Of a DNA stretch of 64,000 nt, positions 38,227 to 46,817 are shown in pieces; the stretch's first letter is position 1, and every line of letters begins with the position of its first letter. The notes below the pieces were generated by a model. That model saw only the letters and a program-made list of their open reading frames with translations. It did no database searches and was not told where the DNA came from. The translations under genes and the position numbers were made by a program. Origin of the DNA: Nocardioides acrostichi (GTDB lineage: Bacteria; Actinomycetota; Actinomycetes; Propionibacteriales; Nocardioidaceae); contig NZ_JADIVZ010000001.1 of NCBI RefSeq assembly GCF_015319165.1, forward strand, positions 496,001 through 560,000. The letters are read 5' to 3'.

Positions 38227-39981
38227 TCAACCCACCTTCGTCGTCGCCCGGCGGGTGTCGCGCAGATGGGAGCTCACCGCTTCGTGTCGCGGCAGCTCGC
38301 GCGCGGCACCGGCGACCGGGCAGACCCATTCGCCGTCGACATCGACGAGGCGGATGCCGGGGGACTCCAGCCAGCGCAGGATCTTCTCCGACTCCTCGGC
38401 CGAGGCGGCCGGCACCGGGCCGGGGCCATCGGCACGCACGGTCTCGGCGGTCACGCGCAGGCTTTCGACGAACGCATGGGCGTCGGCACCTGAGGGGATC
38501 ACTCCGGCAGCGGCGAGCCGGCCGTGCCGGACGACGTGCACCGCCCAGCGGGCGTCGTCCTCACGGCGGGCGGCGATCAGCTCGCGGCAACCGGTGAGGG
38601 AGGAGAGGCGCTGGGTCCGTGCGGCGGCCCGCACGAAGGCGGCCAGGCGATCGCGGTGCAGGCCGGCCTCCTCGAAGCGCTCGCTCTCGCTGAGTCGGGT
38701 CATGCGGTCGTTGATCGTGTCGACGACGGCGTCGGGCCGCTCTCGCATGGCATCGCGCAACTGCCGGACGACGGCGGCGTAGGTCGCGGCGTCGGTGCTG
38801 CCGTCGCAGGGGGAGAGGCAGCGCCCGAGCTCGGCCAGCACGCAGGGTGCACGCTGGGGGGTGCGCCCGAAGCGGTCGCTGCACTGGCGCACCGGGAACG
38901 CCTCGTGCAGCGCCTCGAGGCAGGACCGGGCAGTGCGTTTGCTGGAGAACGGCCCCAGGTAGTCGGCGTCGTCGTCGAGCACGCGCGGCACGAGCGAGAG
39001 GCGCGGCCACGGTTCGTGAGTGAGCTTGACGAAGTGCATCTTCTCCGGAAATCGCGAACGCCGGTTGTAGCGCGGCTTGTGCTCGGCGATGAGCCGCAGC
39101 TCGCGGACCGCCGCCTCCAGCGGGGTGGCGCACTCGATGGCGTCGACGCGCTCGGCCAGGCCGACCATCTCGCCCATGCGGGAGCGGGTCTCGCTGGCGG
39201 TGAAGTAGCTGCGCACCCGGGCGCGCAGGTCGCGCGACGTGCCGACGTAGAGCACGCGTGAGGAGGAGTCGCGGAAGAGGTAGACCCCCGGGGCGTGCGG
39301 CACCTGCTCGGCGAGATGACGCTTGCGGCGCTGCGTGGCGGTCACCCGGGAGGTGTAGGTCTGGAGCTCCTCGAGCGTGTGCACGCCGAGGTTGCCCAGG
39401 CGGCCGATCATGCCGTGCAGCACGTCGACCGTGGCCCGGGCGTCGGCCAGTGCCCGGTGGTTGGGTGTGGTCGATGCCCCGAAGAGTCGTGCGAGCGAGG
39501 AGAGCTTGTGGTTGGGCGACTCATCGCGCGTGACCAGCCGTCGCGCCAGGCGTGCGGTGTCGAGTACCTCGAAGCGGGGCCATGGGCGCTGCTGCTGCGC
39601 TGCGAAGTGCTGGAGGAAGCCGACGTCGAACGGGGCGTTGTGCGCGACCAGCACGCAGCCCGAGGCGAACTCCAGGAATGCCGGCAGCGCCGACTCGATG
39701 CTGGGCGCACCGGCCACCGTGGCGTCCGTGATGCCGGTGAGCACCGCGATGAAGGGAGGGATGGCGCTCTGCGGGTCGACCAGGGTCTGGAACTCGCCGA
39801 GCACCTCGCCTCCGCGCACCTTCACCGCACCGATCTCGGTGATCATCGCGCCCTGGGCGGCGGAGCCTCCGGTGGTCTCGAGGTCGACCACGCAGAAGGT
39901 GAGGTCGCGCAGGGGCCGCCCGAGTTCGTCGAAGGAGCGCTGCTCCTCCCATCGGGCCTCGTCGGCGACGTCGTGCTGCAT
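38227..39981 (-). CDS. DEDDh exonuclease fused to a GIY-YIG (UvrC N-terminal-like) nuclease
   Basis: A 584-residue nuclease like M. tuberculosis Rv2191. Residues ~28-190 form a DnaQ-type 3'-5' exonuclease: FCVVDLETTGG (Asp/Glu), LVAHNAPFDVGFL and NHRALADARATVDVL (His and Asp). Residues ~215-300 form a GIY-YIG domain (APGVYLFRDSSSRVLYVGTS, LRARVRSYF). A UvrC-like Cys-containing segment (CVLAELGRCLSPCDG) and an UvrBC-like helix pair follow. The C-terminal UvrC endonuclease is missing, so at most one of UvrC's incisions is expected, as in Cho. A DNA-repair role is likely. ATG 39981 gives a sensible N-terminus. Confidence 0.92.
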   Translation of the reverse strand: MQHDVADEARWEEQRSFDELGRPLRDLTFCVVDLETTGGSAAQGAMITEIGAVKVRGGEVLGEFQTLVDPQSAIPPFIAVLTGITDATVAGAPSIESALPAFLEFASGCVLVAHNAPFDVGFLQHFAAQQQRPWPRFEVLDTARLARRLVTRDESPNHKLSSLARLFGASTTPNHRALADARATVDVLHGMIGRLGNLGVHTLEELQTYTSRVTATQRRKRHLAEQVPHAPGVYLFRDSSSRVLYVGTSRDLRARVRSYFTASETRSRMGEMVGLAERVDAIECATPLEAAVRELRLIAEHKPRYNRRSRFPEKMHFVKLTHEPWPRLSLVPRVLDDDADYLGPFSSKRTARSCLEALHEAFPVRQCSDRFGRTPQRAPCVLAELGRCLSPCDGSTDAATYAAVVRQLRDAMRERPDAVVDTINDRMTRLSESERFEEAGLHRDRLAAFVRAAARTQRLSSLTGCRELIAARREDDARWAVHVVRHGRLAAAGVIPSGADAHAFVESLRVTAETVRADGPGPVPAASAEESEKILRWLESPGIRLVDVDGEWVCPVAGAARELPRHEAVSSHLRDTRRATTKVG

Positions 39982-40053
39982 GTCGCTGACGCTAGGCGTA
40001 CCCACCGACAGATACCGCTCCGGCGCGCCTGAGCGCGCCATTACGCTGGAGTG

Positions 40054-41304
40054 ATGGACGACGCGCCCGGCCTCGAGGATCTCCCCGAGCCCGTGCGCGC
40101 CCGGGTGGTGGCGTTGTCCGCGGGCGTGCTGCCCGAGGTCGTGTCGTTGCCACCGGGCTTGAAGCGCATCGCCTCGTTCGCCCCCGCCCGCCGAGCCAAG
40201 CTCGGCGGTGGCGCACTGATCGAGGCGCTCGCGGACTCCGACCTGCGCGAGCGGGTCGCGCACCAGCTCCACGGGGTCGACCCGGGGCAGGGCGACGACG
40301 CCGTCGGGGCGGCCGCGCGCGCCTGGCTGCTGCGGCCCGAGGGGTGGAGGACGCGGCTCGAGGCCGGGGCCGAGACCGTCGCCGAGCGCGAGCAGGGGCT
40401 CGAGGAGCAGCGGGAGTCCCAGCTGCGCGACCGCGTCGCGACGTTGGAGCAGCAGCTCCGCGACGTGAGGGCAGCTCACCGAGACGAGATCCAGGATCTG
40501 CGCGCCGAGGTCACCAAACTGCGCAGGCGGCTGGGGGAGAGCCGGTCGGGTGAGCGTGAGGCGACACGCGCGGTCGAGGCCGCCTCGCGGGAGGCTCAAC
40601 GGGCCCGAGCGAGCGCGGAGGCCGAGTTGGAGGCCCAGCGCCGCGAGGTGCGCCAGATGCGCGCGGAGGTCGAGCGGCGGGACGCCGAGGCTCGCGCCGG
40701 ACGTCGCCACGAGCGGGCCGAGCGCGACGAGGCCACCTTGCGCGCCCGGTTGCTGCTCGACACGGTGCTCGACGCCACGGCGGGGCTGCGGCGGGAGTTG
40801 GGCTTGCCGACGTCCGAGACGACCCCGGGGGAGCGGATCGAGGCCGAGGTCGCGGCCGCCTCCGGCTCGGGCGGCACCTCGCGGGCCGTCGACACTCCCG
40901 CGATGTTGGAGCAGTACCTGGCACTCCCACGGGCTCGCCTCGTGGTCGACGGCTACAACGTGACGAAGTCGGCGTGGCCCGCGTCGTCGCTGGAGGCCCA
41001 GCGCACGCGCCTGCTGCTGGGCATCGCGCCCCTGGTCGTGCGCACGCGTGCCGAGACCACCGTCGTTTTCGACGCCGCGGACGCCACCGCGCGCCCACCC
41101 GTGGCGCCACCGCGAGGTGTGCGCGTGCTCTTCAGTCCGCCCGGCGTCATCGCCGACGAGGTGATCGGCGACCTGGTCGAGGCCGAGCCCGCGGGCAGAG
41201 TGGTGCTCGTGGTCAGCGACGACGGTGAGGTGCGTGCGCGGGCCGCTGCCGCGGGCGCCCGGCCGGTCGCCGCCGCAGCGCTCGCGGGGCTGCTCACGCG
41301 GTGA
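40054..41304 (+). CDS. NYN-domain protein with long coiled coil
   Basis: A ~416-residue protein. The N-terminal helical region is followed by a long Arg/Glu/Ala-rich coiled coil (~105-230). The C-terminal NYN (YacP-like, PIN-fold) domain (~300-416) shows RLVVDGYNVTKSAWP with the first catalytic Asp, TTVVFDAADAT, and VIADEVIGDLVEAE with later acidic residues. NYN domains are RNases or RNA-binding nucleases; the target is unknown. ATG 40054 has TACGCT ending 6 nt upstream; GTG 40051 is the alternative. The 3' end overlaps the convergent membrane-protein gene by 11 bases. Confidence 0.88.
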   Translation: MDDAPGLEDLPEPVRARVVALSAGVLPEVVSLPPGLKRIASFAPARRAKLGGGALIEALADSDLRERVAHQLHGVDPGQGDDAVGAAARAWLLRPEGWRTRLEAGAETVAEREQGLEEQRESQLRDRVATLEQQLRDVRAAHRDEIQDLRAEVTKLRRRLGESRSGEREATRAVEAASREAQRARASAEAELEAQRREVRQMRAEVERRDAEARAGRRHERAERDEATLRARLLLDTVLDATAGLRRELGLPTSETTPGERIEAEVAAASGSGGTSRAVDTPAMLEQYLALPRARLVVDGYNVTKSAWPASSLEAQRTRLLLGIAPLVVRTRAETTVVFDAADATARPPVAPPRGVRVLFSPPGVIADEVIGDLVEAEPAGRVVLVVSDDGEVRARAAAAGARPVAAAALAGLLTR

Positions 41305-42688
41305 GCTCGGGCTCCTTGGCAGGTGAGTCGAACGACAGCTTCCGTTCGCAACGCCACGTACGGATCATCCGAGGGACGACCCAACCCAGAGCTGCGAAAG
41401 CGGCGCCCAGGATGAGCAGTAGCGGTGCGCGCTGGGGCGGCGCCACGGCCCACAGGTAGGACCATGCTTGGTCGTTGTAGACGCTCCCCAACGTGAACAC
41501 CGAGCCCAGGCCGATGATCCCGGCCTGGAGTCCCAGGGTCGGCGGGATCCACGCGCGCGCTGTGCGACCAGCCTCGGGCAGCGACAAGGCGTAGGCAGGA
41601 AAGAGGCAGGCCAGCAGTTCCAAGGTGAGTCGGTACCCGTGGAAGTTCATGCCGCCGCCGAACTCGTTCATCAGGCCCTGAGCAGTCGCGTAGGCGACTC
41701 CGCTGAGGGCCAGGACTCGCGTCCAGTCCGGCAGCGTGCGCCATGAGCGCAGGACGGCCGGGAACAGCACGATGAGCAACGGCGTCCACACCAGGATCCC
41801 GCGACCGGGGGAGACCCACAGGCCGGCTTCGTTGGCGAGTACTCCCAGCAGGTCCGTGCTGCTGTTGGTCGCAGCCTTGTCGGCGTAGTCGGCCACCGTG
41901 CCGTACCCGCCGGCCGGATCCCATTCGCCGTACACCCATCGGCTCCAGAGCGTGGCGCCGGCGAGGAAGGCCGCGCTGACGGTCCCGGCTTTGAGCACGA
42001 TGTCGGGGCGGCGCTGCCACACGCCCACGCCGAGTCCGAGGATCGCCACGACGAGCACGGCGTGGAGCCTGCCCCAGAGGGCGACGCCCCCGAAGAGACC
42101 CACCAGCCACCAGCGGTCTCGAGAGGCCGCCCACGCCATGCCGGCGATGCCGAACACGGTGACGGTGTGCGGCCAGAGGCTGTCGGCGTTGACCGACCAC
42201 AGCGGCGTCGTGAAGCCGAGCACGGTCACCGCGGCCATCGTGCGCGCATGCCCGAGCCGTGGCTGAAGGGCGAGAGCGAAGAACAGCAGGGCGACGAGGG
42301 TGAGGAGGCTAGCCTCGAGTGCGGCCGGAGCGAGCGAGAAGTCCGACGGCGCGGTGGCGCCTCCGCCCAGGAGACGCGCGATCAGGTAGGCCGGGATGCC
42401 GGCGGCGACAGCGCCGGGTGAGCGGAAGACCACGGTGTGGCCATTCTGTGCAGTGTTGATCCAGAGATGCTGTCCCTCCCTCGTGTGGTCCGCGGCGAAC
42501 TGGGTGAGGGGGTAGTGGTCGAGCCACGGCGTGCCGGTGGTGGCGATCCGCCAGGCCCCGAGATCGGCGGAGAGCACGTCGTTGACGGCGTGCACCGTCG
42601 ATGTGGTCGCCAGGTAGACGCTGAGGACCACGATCGCCCAGGCGGTCCAACGGCCGCGCCATGACGCTGCGAAGGCTCGCACAGCCAC
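41294..42688 (-). CDS. Polytopic membrane protein, possibly a GT-C glycosyltransferase
   Basis: A 464-residue protein with about 10-12 membrane helices starting at residue ~15. The first large loop (SADLGAWRIATTG, LDHYPLTQFAAD, HLWINTAQNGHTVVF) has an Asp soon after helix 1, the arrangement of GT-C glycosyltransferases that use lipid-linked sugars. SRWVYGEWDPAGGYG and GMNFHGYRLTLELLAC are other polar loops. No exact family is recognised. The GTG 42688 start has GAGGA just upstream. It has no operon partner. Its start region faces the 80-residue Cys-rich gene. The glycosyltransferase reading is an inference from topology. Confidence 0.75.
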   Translation of the reverse strand: MAVRAFAASWRGRWTAWAIVVLSVYLATTSTVHAVNDVLSADLGAWRIATTGTPWLDHYPLTQFAADHTREGQHLWINTAQNGHTVVFRSPGAVAAGIPAYLIARLLGGGATAPSDFSLAPAALEASLLTLVALLFFALALQPRLGHARTMAAVTVLGFTTPLWSVNADSLWPHTVTVFGIAGMAWAASRDRWWLVGLFGGVALWGRLHAVLVVAILGLGVGVWQRRPDIVLKAGTVSAAFLAGATLWSRWVYGEWDPAGGYGTVADYADKAATNSSTDLLGVLANEAGLWVSPGRGILVWTPLLIVLFPAVLRSWRTLPDWTRVLALSGVAYATAQGLMNEFGGGMNFHGYRLTLELLACLFPAYALSLPEAGRTARAWIPPTLGLQAGIIGLGSVFTLGSVYNDQAWSYLWAVAPPQRAPLLLILGAAFAALGWVVPRMIRTWRCERKLSFDSPAKEPELTA

Positions 42689-42798
42689 TCCTCGCTCGTA
42701 GGGATCACCTTCACCATCGGCGGCTGGGGAGCGCGTGTGAGGAGTCGGCGTGTCGCGATGGGCCGTGGTTGTCGGTGCCCGCTGCCACAGTGCTGCGC

Positions 42799-43041
42799 AT
42801 GACCTTTCCCCACGACGCGCACGGCGTCACCCACATCGACTGCGACACGTGTGTCGTGCGCGGGCTGGCCTGCCACGACTGCGTGGTCACGGTGTTGCTC
42901 GGTCCTCCACCGGAGCTGACCATCGACGACGAGGAGCGCGCCGCGCTCGACGCCTTGGCGGCTGGCGGGCTGGTGCCGCCGCTGCGGCTGGTGACCCCGT
43001 GCGACACGCCGGTGCAGGAGCCGCCGGCCGCTACAGGCTAG
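42799..43041 (+). CDS. Small Cys-rich protein (80 aa)
   Basis: An 80-residue protein with cysteines and histidines clustered near the N-terminus: THIDCDTCVVRGLACHDCVVTVLL (four Cys as CxxC-7-CxxC with a neighbouring His), so a zinc or iron-sulfur site, or a redox switch, is plausible. The second half (LTIDDEERAALDALAAGG, LVPPLRL) is a short helix and a conserved-looking motif. I recall similar small actinobacterial proteins but no function. ATG 42799 begins just before the Cys cluster. It lies upstream of the NlpC/P60 gene, with 250 bases between. Confidence 0.75.
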   Translation: MTFPHDAHGVTHIDCDTCVVRGLACHDCVVTVLLGPPPELTIDDEERAALDALAAGGLVPPLRLVTPCDTPVQEPPAATG

Positions 43042-43291
43042 CCGGGTGTGCCTCGTTGCGAGCCAGGAGGGACGTGTGTGACGCACGTGACAGGATACGC
43101 CGAGCCACGAGCACGTCCAGGCAAAATATCCTCCACAGGTTGTGTGAACAGGGGCACTTGGGTTTGGTGTGCCTCGCTCGCAGCGACTACGGTCACGGCG
43201 GGTGTCTGCGCCCCCTGGCGAACCTGGCGGGGCTCTCTCACGCCCCAGCCCGCAGCAGAAACCTCCAGACCCACAAGGGAGACCGCTCCTC

Positions 43292-44278
43292 GTGCTGAAC
43301 CGTCGCTCACGGCTCGTCCCCGCTCTCGCGAGCGCTGCCCTGATCGGAGCCGCGGCCCTCGTGCCGTCGTCCCCGGCCCAGGCCGAGCCGAACATCGATG
43401 ACGTCAAGTCCCAGGTCGACTCCCTCTACCACCAGGCCGAGCAGGCCTCGGAGCGCCTCAACGACGCCAAGCTCCAGCTGAAGTCGCTGCGACGCGACCT
43501 CGGCGTCGTGCAGGGCGACCAGGACACCCAGGCCAAGCAGATGCGCCAGGCGCGCAACCGCGTGCGCGACAGCATCGTGCGCACCTACGAGGGCGACTCG
43601 CTCTCGGCCTTCGGCCAGGTCGTGCTCTCCGACGACCCGCAGTCCTTCCTCGATCAGATGTCGGCGATGGACACCTACGACTCCGTCAACGACGAGCTCT
43701 TCGACTCCTACTCGACCGCCGTCAAGGCGCTCGACATCCGGCGCCAGGCCACCGAGCAGCGCGCCGAGCAGATCGCGAAGCTCCGTGACCAGCTGGCTTC
43801 GGACAAGAAGACCGTCGACGACAAGTACGGCGAGGCCAAGGCCCTGCTCGACCGGCTCGAGGCGAAGCAGCGTGCAGAGATCGTCAGCCGCTCCAGCGAC
43901 CGCACGGAGATGCCGGTCGTCCCCGCGTCGGGTCGTGCCGCAGCCGCCGTCGCCTACGCCCGCGCCCAGGTCGGCAAGGCCTACGTGTACGGCGCCGCCG
44001 GACCGAGCGCCTTCGACTGCTCCGGGCTGACGATGATGGCCTGGGCCCAGGCCGGCGTCAGCCTGCCGCACAGCTCCAGCGCCCAGTACAGCTCGGGTCC
44101 GCACATCCCCGAGAGCGAGCTCCAGCCGGGCGACCTGGTCTTCTACTACAGCCCGATCAGTCACGTGGGCATGTACATCGGCGGCGGCATGATCGTGCAC
44201 GCGGCCAACCCGAGCACCGGCGTGGCCATCGCCTCGCTGCACTCGATGCCGTACGTCGGAGCGGTCCGACCGGGCTGA
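43292..44278 (+). CDS. Secreted NlpC/P60 peptidoglycan endopeptidase (RipC-like)
   Basis: A 328-residue exported cell-wall hydrolase. A signal peptide (hydrophobic 8-25, cleavage after AQA at ~31) precedes a long coiled coil (~34-205) of the RipC/FtsX-partner type, then an NlpC/P60 domain (~218-328). The catalytic Cys is C243 in AFDCSGLTMMAW and the His is H291 in ISHVGMYIGGG. It cleaves stem peptides, and the coiled coil normally keeps it under control of FtsEX-like partners. GTG 43292 has AAGGGAGA upstream. M. tuberculosis Rv2190c is the positional equivalent. The gene-free 250 bases upstream show no clear riboswitch. Confidence 0.94.
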   Translation: MLNRRSRLVPALASAALIGAAALVPSSPAQAEPNIDDVKSQVDSLYHQAEQASERLNDAKLQLKSLRRDLGVVQGDQDTQAKQMRQARNRVRDSIVRTYEGDSLSAFGQVVLSDDPQSFLDQMSAMDTYDSVNDELFDSYSTAVKALDIRRQATEQRAEQIAKLRDQLASDKKTVDDKYGEAKALLDRLEAKQRAEIVSRSSDRTEMPVVPASGRAAAAVAYARAQVGKAYVYGAAGPSAFDCSGLTMMAWAQAGVSLPHSSSAQYSSGPHIPESELQPGDLVFYYSPISHVGMYIGGGMIVHAANPSTGVAIASLHSMPYVGAVRPG

Positions 44279-44292
44279 TCCGTGGCCCATCG

Positions 44293-45540
44293 ATGAGGGT
44301 GCATCCGCGGCTGGTCGTGGCTGCGGCCGCCTGCCTCGCACTGCTCGGTGTGGGTGTCGTGACCTGGCGGGTCACCACACCCGACACCTACGTGGCACCG
44401 ACCACCGGCGCCGCCGACGCGCCGTCCGACCGTGCCCGACCGGCCGCTGCCGTCGTAGCCCTGGCCGACCTCCAGCGGGCCATCACGCGTCGCGACGTCA
44501 CGGCCGTCGAGCGGCTCGCCCCACCGGACGACGCGACAGCCAGCAGCCTGCTGGCCTCGGTCGTCCAGAACGCCCAGGCGCTCGACCTCCGAGATGTCGT
44601 GATCCGTTTCATCGACAGCACCGGCGGCGGCGTCGACGCCGAGGGGCGGTGGAGCGGTACCGCCGACGTGAGCTGGCGCATCGCCGGCTTCGACCGGGGT
44701 ACGGCGCGGATGGAGGTGCCGTTCACGTTCCGCAACGTGGGCGATCGCGGGGTGGCCGTCGAGTCGGCCGACCCCGACCAAGGCACAGTGCCGCTGTGGC
44801 TCCAGGGTCCGCTCCAGGTGCGGAAGGCGCCGGACGTGCTGGTGATGGTGTCGGGTACCTCGCAGGAGGCCCGGACGTACGACCGGCTCGCCCAGCGCGC
44901 CGTGCCGGTGGTCGAGAAGGTGCTGCCGAGCAGCCGCGTGAGCCTGGTGGTGGAGGTGCCGTCTTCCGCGGCCGCGCTCGACGCCATGCTCGGGGCCGAC
45001 CCGGGTACCTACGAGAACGTCGCGGCCGTCACGACCAGCCCCGACGGGGTCGTCTCGGTGGGGAGCCCGGTGCACGTGTTCGTGAACCCGGACGAGATGA
45101 ACCGGCTCAAGCCGACCGGCGCGCAGGTCGTGATGAGTCACGAGGCGACGCACGCGGTGACCGACGCGCCGTTGAGCCAGGCGCCGCAGTGGCTGGTCGA
45201 GGGGTTCGCCGACTACGTCGCGCTGCGCGACGTGAAGCTGCCGCTCTCGACGACGGCGGCTCAGATCATCGCCCAGGTGAAGGCGGACGGCGTGCCGGCG
45301 GCACTGCCGGGGACGGCGGAGTTCGACACCGCCTCCACCCACCTGGGGGCGGCCTACGAGGCCGCGTGGTTGGCGTGCCGCCTCATCGCGCGGGTGGCGG
45401 GCCAGGATGCGTTGGTGCGGTTGTACGACAAATTGGCCAGCGGTGGGGATGTCGATGCGACGTTGCGCCGGGTGACTGGCTTGAGCCTGGCAGAGGTCAC
45501 CGGACGCTGGCGGACCCAGCTAGATCGGCTAGCACGTTGA
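44293..45540 (+). CDS. Membrane-anchored zinc metalloprotease (gluzincin)
   Basis: A 415-residue protein with an uncleaved N-terminal helix (~7-26) or signal anchor. A middle domain (~50-185) has a cystatin/NTF2-like look. The protease domain has the zinc motif H283-E284-A-T-H287 (MSHEATHAVTD) and the third ligand E303 in WLVEGFADYVALRD, the peptidase MA-like pattern. It acts outside the cytoplasm. It starts 14 bases after the NlpC/P60 gene and is likely co-transcribed, suggesting a cell-wall or surface-protein job. Its last 12 bases overlap the convergent flp gene. Confidence 0.85.
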   Translation: MRVHPRLVVAAAACLALLGVGVVTWRVTTPDTYVAPTTGAADAPSDRARPAAAVVALADLQRAITRRDVTAVERLAPPDDATASSLLASVVQNAQALDLRDVVIRFIDSTGGGVDAEGRWSGTADVSWRIAGFDRGTARMEVPFTFRNVGDRGVAVESADPDQGTVPLWLQGPLQVRKAPDVLVMVSGTSQEARTYDRLAQRAVPVVEKVLPSSRVSLVVEVPSSAAALDAMLGADPGTYENVAAVTTSPDGVVSVGSPVHVFVNPDEMNRLKPTGAQVVMSHEATHAVTDAPLSQAPQWLVEGFADYVALRDVKLPLSTTAAQIIAQVKADGVPAALPGTAEFDTASTHLGAAYEAAWLACRLIARVAGQDALVRLYDKLASGGDVDATLRRVTGLSLAEVTGRWRTQLDRLAR

Positions 45541-45720
45541 GCTGCTGCCAGCAGACTGGCATGCGTCGGTCAGGTCGAACAGGCCGCGAACGTCGCCACC
45601 CAGGGCGACGATCACGAGGACGAGAACGGCAGCGATTCCAGCGATGAGAAGTGCGTACTCAGCCGCCGAAGCACCCCTCTCGGGCGAGTGCTCGGCGCGT
45701 ACGCGCGAATGGGTGGTCAT
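45529..45720 (-). CDS. Flp/Fap-type type IVb pilin (second copy)
   Basis: A 63-residue prepilin. A basic leader (TTHSRVRAEHSPERG) ends in the Flp processing site, G followed by ASAAEYALL with Glu at +5 and Tyr at +6, and then the hydrophobic core LLIAGIAAVLVLVIVALGG. The C-terminus has two cysteines (TDACQSAGSSSTC) that could make a disulfide, which the other pilin lacks. ATG 45720 follows GGAGGAGG. It comes after flp copy 1, separated by a strong hairpin. It overlaps the convergent metalloprotease gene by 12 bases. It may be a minor or alternative pilin. Confidence 0.88.
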   Translation of the reverse strand: MTTHSRVRAEHSPERGASAAEYALLIAGIAAVLVLVIVALGGDVRGLFDLTDACQSAGSSSTC

Positions 45721-45751
45721 GCCGTGCACGACCTCCTCCCGACAAATGACT

Positions 45752-45783
45752 GATGGCCACCCGGTACTCACCGGGTGGCCATC
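45752..45783 (-). terminator. Hairpin between the two flp genes
   Basis: A 14-bp perfect stem (GATGGCCACCCGGT, 45752-45765, with 45770-45783) and a 4-nt loop. It lies 15 bases after the stop of the first flp gene on the minus strand. No T tract follows, so it may attenuate or protect the 3' end rather than stop all transcription. Confidence 0.65.
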
Positions 45784-45798
45784 TCGTGGGTGTGAACG

Positions 45799-45987
45799 TC
45801 AGCCCGTGGGCATCGAGTTGCTGGTGGTCTCGAAGGCACCCTTGATCTTGCCGCCGAGGGTGACCACGATGGCCACGATGACCGCGGCGATGCCGGCGAC
45901 CAGCAGGCCGTACTCGACAGCCGAGGCGCCGCGCTCGTCCATCTTGGCCTTGTGCGCGTTGAGCATGATGATCATGAACTCGATCAT
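45799..45987 (-). CDS. flp: Flp/Fap-type type IVb pilin (first copy)
   Basis: A 62-residue prepilin of the Tad system and the probable major pilin. The leader (MIEFMIIMLNAHKAKMDERG) is followed by ASAVEYGLLVAGIAAVIVAI, with the G/A cleavage site and Glu +5 / Tyr +6 typical of Flp. ATG 45987 has GGGAGAA just upstream; the frame opening at 46047 is non-coding leader. It is preceded by a candidate promoter of its own (46047-46074), which would allow much higher expression than the assembly genes. Confidence 0.93.
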   Translation of the reverse strand: MIEFMIIMLNAHKAKMDERGASAVEYGLLVAGIAAVIVAIVVTLGGKIKGAFETTSNSMPTG

Positions 45988-46046
45988 TGGATTCTCCCAG
46001 GGTTGAGATCGTTGGTGGTGAGGCTCGGGGGAACCTCGATGTCTCA

Positions 46047-46074
46047 ACTATCGGCGCCGGGAGGAGCCACTGAA
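46047..46074 (-). promoter_or_regulatory. Candidate flp promoter
   Basis: On the minus strand TTCAGT (46069-46074) and GATAGT (46047-46052) are 16 nt apart, resembling -35 and -10 boxes, about 60 bases before the flp ATG. It lies in the 143-base gap after the response-regulator gene. Confidence 0.4.
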
Positions 46075-46130
46075 TCAGATTCCCGGTCGAACTCGGATAG
46101 TCCGTTCGGGCTATGCGTGGGTGGTTCGGT

Positions 46131-46817
46131 TCACCCGTCGCTGCCAGAGGGCTGGACCGTCGACAGGAGCCCGACGCGCATGGCCGTGACGAGTGCTTGT
46201 GCACGGTTGGCCGCGCCGAGCTTCTGGTAGATCTTGGCGATGTGCGACTTGGCCGTCGATTCCGAGAGGTAGAGCTTGTTGCCGATGGCTCCGGCCCCGA
46301 GGCCGTCGGCCAGGAGAACCAGCACCTCGTGCTCACGGTCGGTGAGGCGGGTCGACTCCGACGCACCGCGCCGCATCATGGCGCCCAGCAGGCCGGTGCA
46401 GATGAACGACCGGGGCGAGGCGGCGGCGTGGCGGGCCGCCTTGACGACTTCGGAGGACGGCGCGTCCTTGCCGACGAACCCCGAGGCGCCGGCCTCCATG
46501 GCGGCGAAGATCTGGTCGTCGCCGGAGTGCATCGTCAACACGATGATGCCGACGTCCTTGAGCGGAGTGTGCAGACCGCGGACCGCGCGCACCACGTCGA
46601 GCCCGGTACCGTCGGGCAACTGGAGATCGGTGACCACCACGTCGGGTGAGGAGTCCTGGATCATGCGGAGTCCCTCGCTCACGCTCCCGGCCGTGCCGAC
46701 CACGGTGAGATCGTGCTGGAGGTCCATCACTCCGGCCAGACCGGCGCGGACCAGCTCGTGGTCGTCGATCAGCACCACGCGGAGGGCGCCGCCGCCCGAC
46801 CGTCCCGGGTCAGTCAT
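46131..46817 (-). CDS. NarL/LuxR-family response regulator
   Basis: A 228-residue two-domain regulator. The receiver (~12-130) has the acidic pair in VVLIDDHELVR, phospho-acceptor D64 in VVVTDLQLPDG, Thr in IIVLTMHSG and Lys in GFVGKDAP. The LuxR helix-turn-helix (~160-220) is TRLTDREHEVLVLLADGLG, then YLSESTAKSHIAKIYQKLGA. It overlaps the upstream kinase gene by 4 bases (ATGA), so they form a pair. Position between tadC and flp suggests it controls the pilus genes; that is inference. No binding site can be named. Confidence 0.93.
   Translation of the reverse strand: MTDPGRSGGGALRVVLIDDHELVRAGLAGVMDLQHDLTVVGTAGSVSEGLRMIQDSSPDVVVTDLQLPDGTGLDVVRAVRGLHTPLKDVGIIVLTMHSGDDQIFAAMEAGASGFVGKDAPSSEVVKAARHAAASPRSFICTGLLGAMMRRGASESTRLTDREHEVLVLLADGLGAGAIGNKLYLSESTAKSHIAKIYQKLGAANRAQALVTAMRVGLLSTVQPSGSDG

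Noticed and set aside
37452..38597. Plus-strand frame of 381 codons over the end of trpD and the Lrp-type gene
   Set aside because: Ser/Thr/Arg/Pro-rich low-complexity product crossing two real genes and a terminator hairpin.
43042..43291. c-di-AMP (ydaO-type) riboswitch before the NlpC/P60 gene
   Set aside because: This is a common place for one in actinobacteria, but the conserved core was not recognised in these 250 bases.
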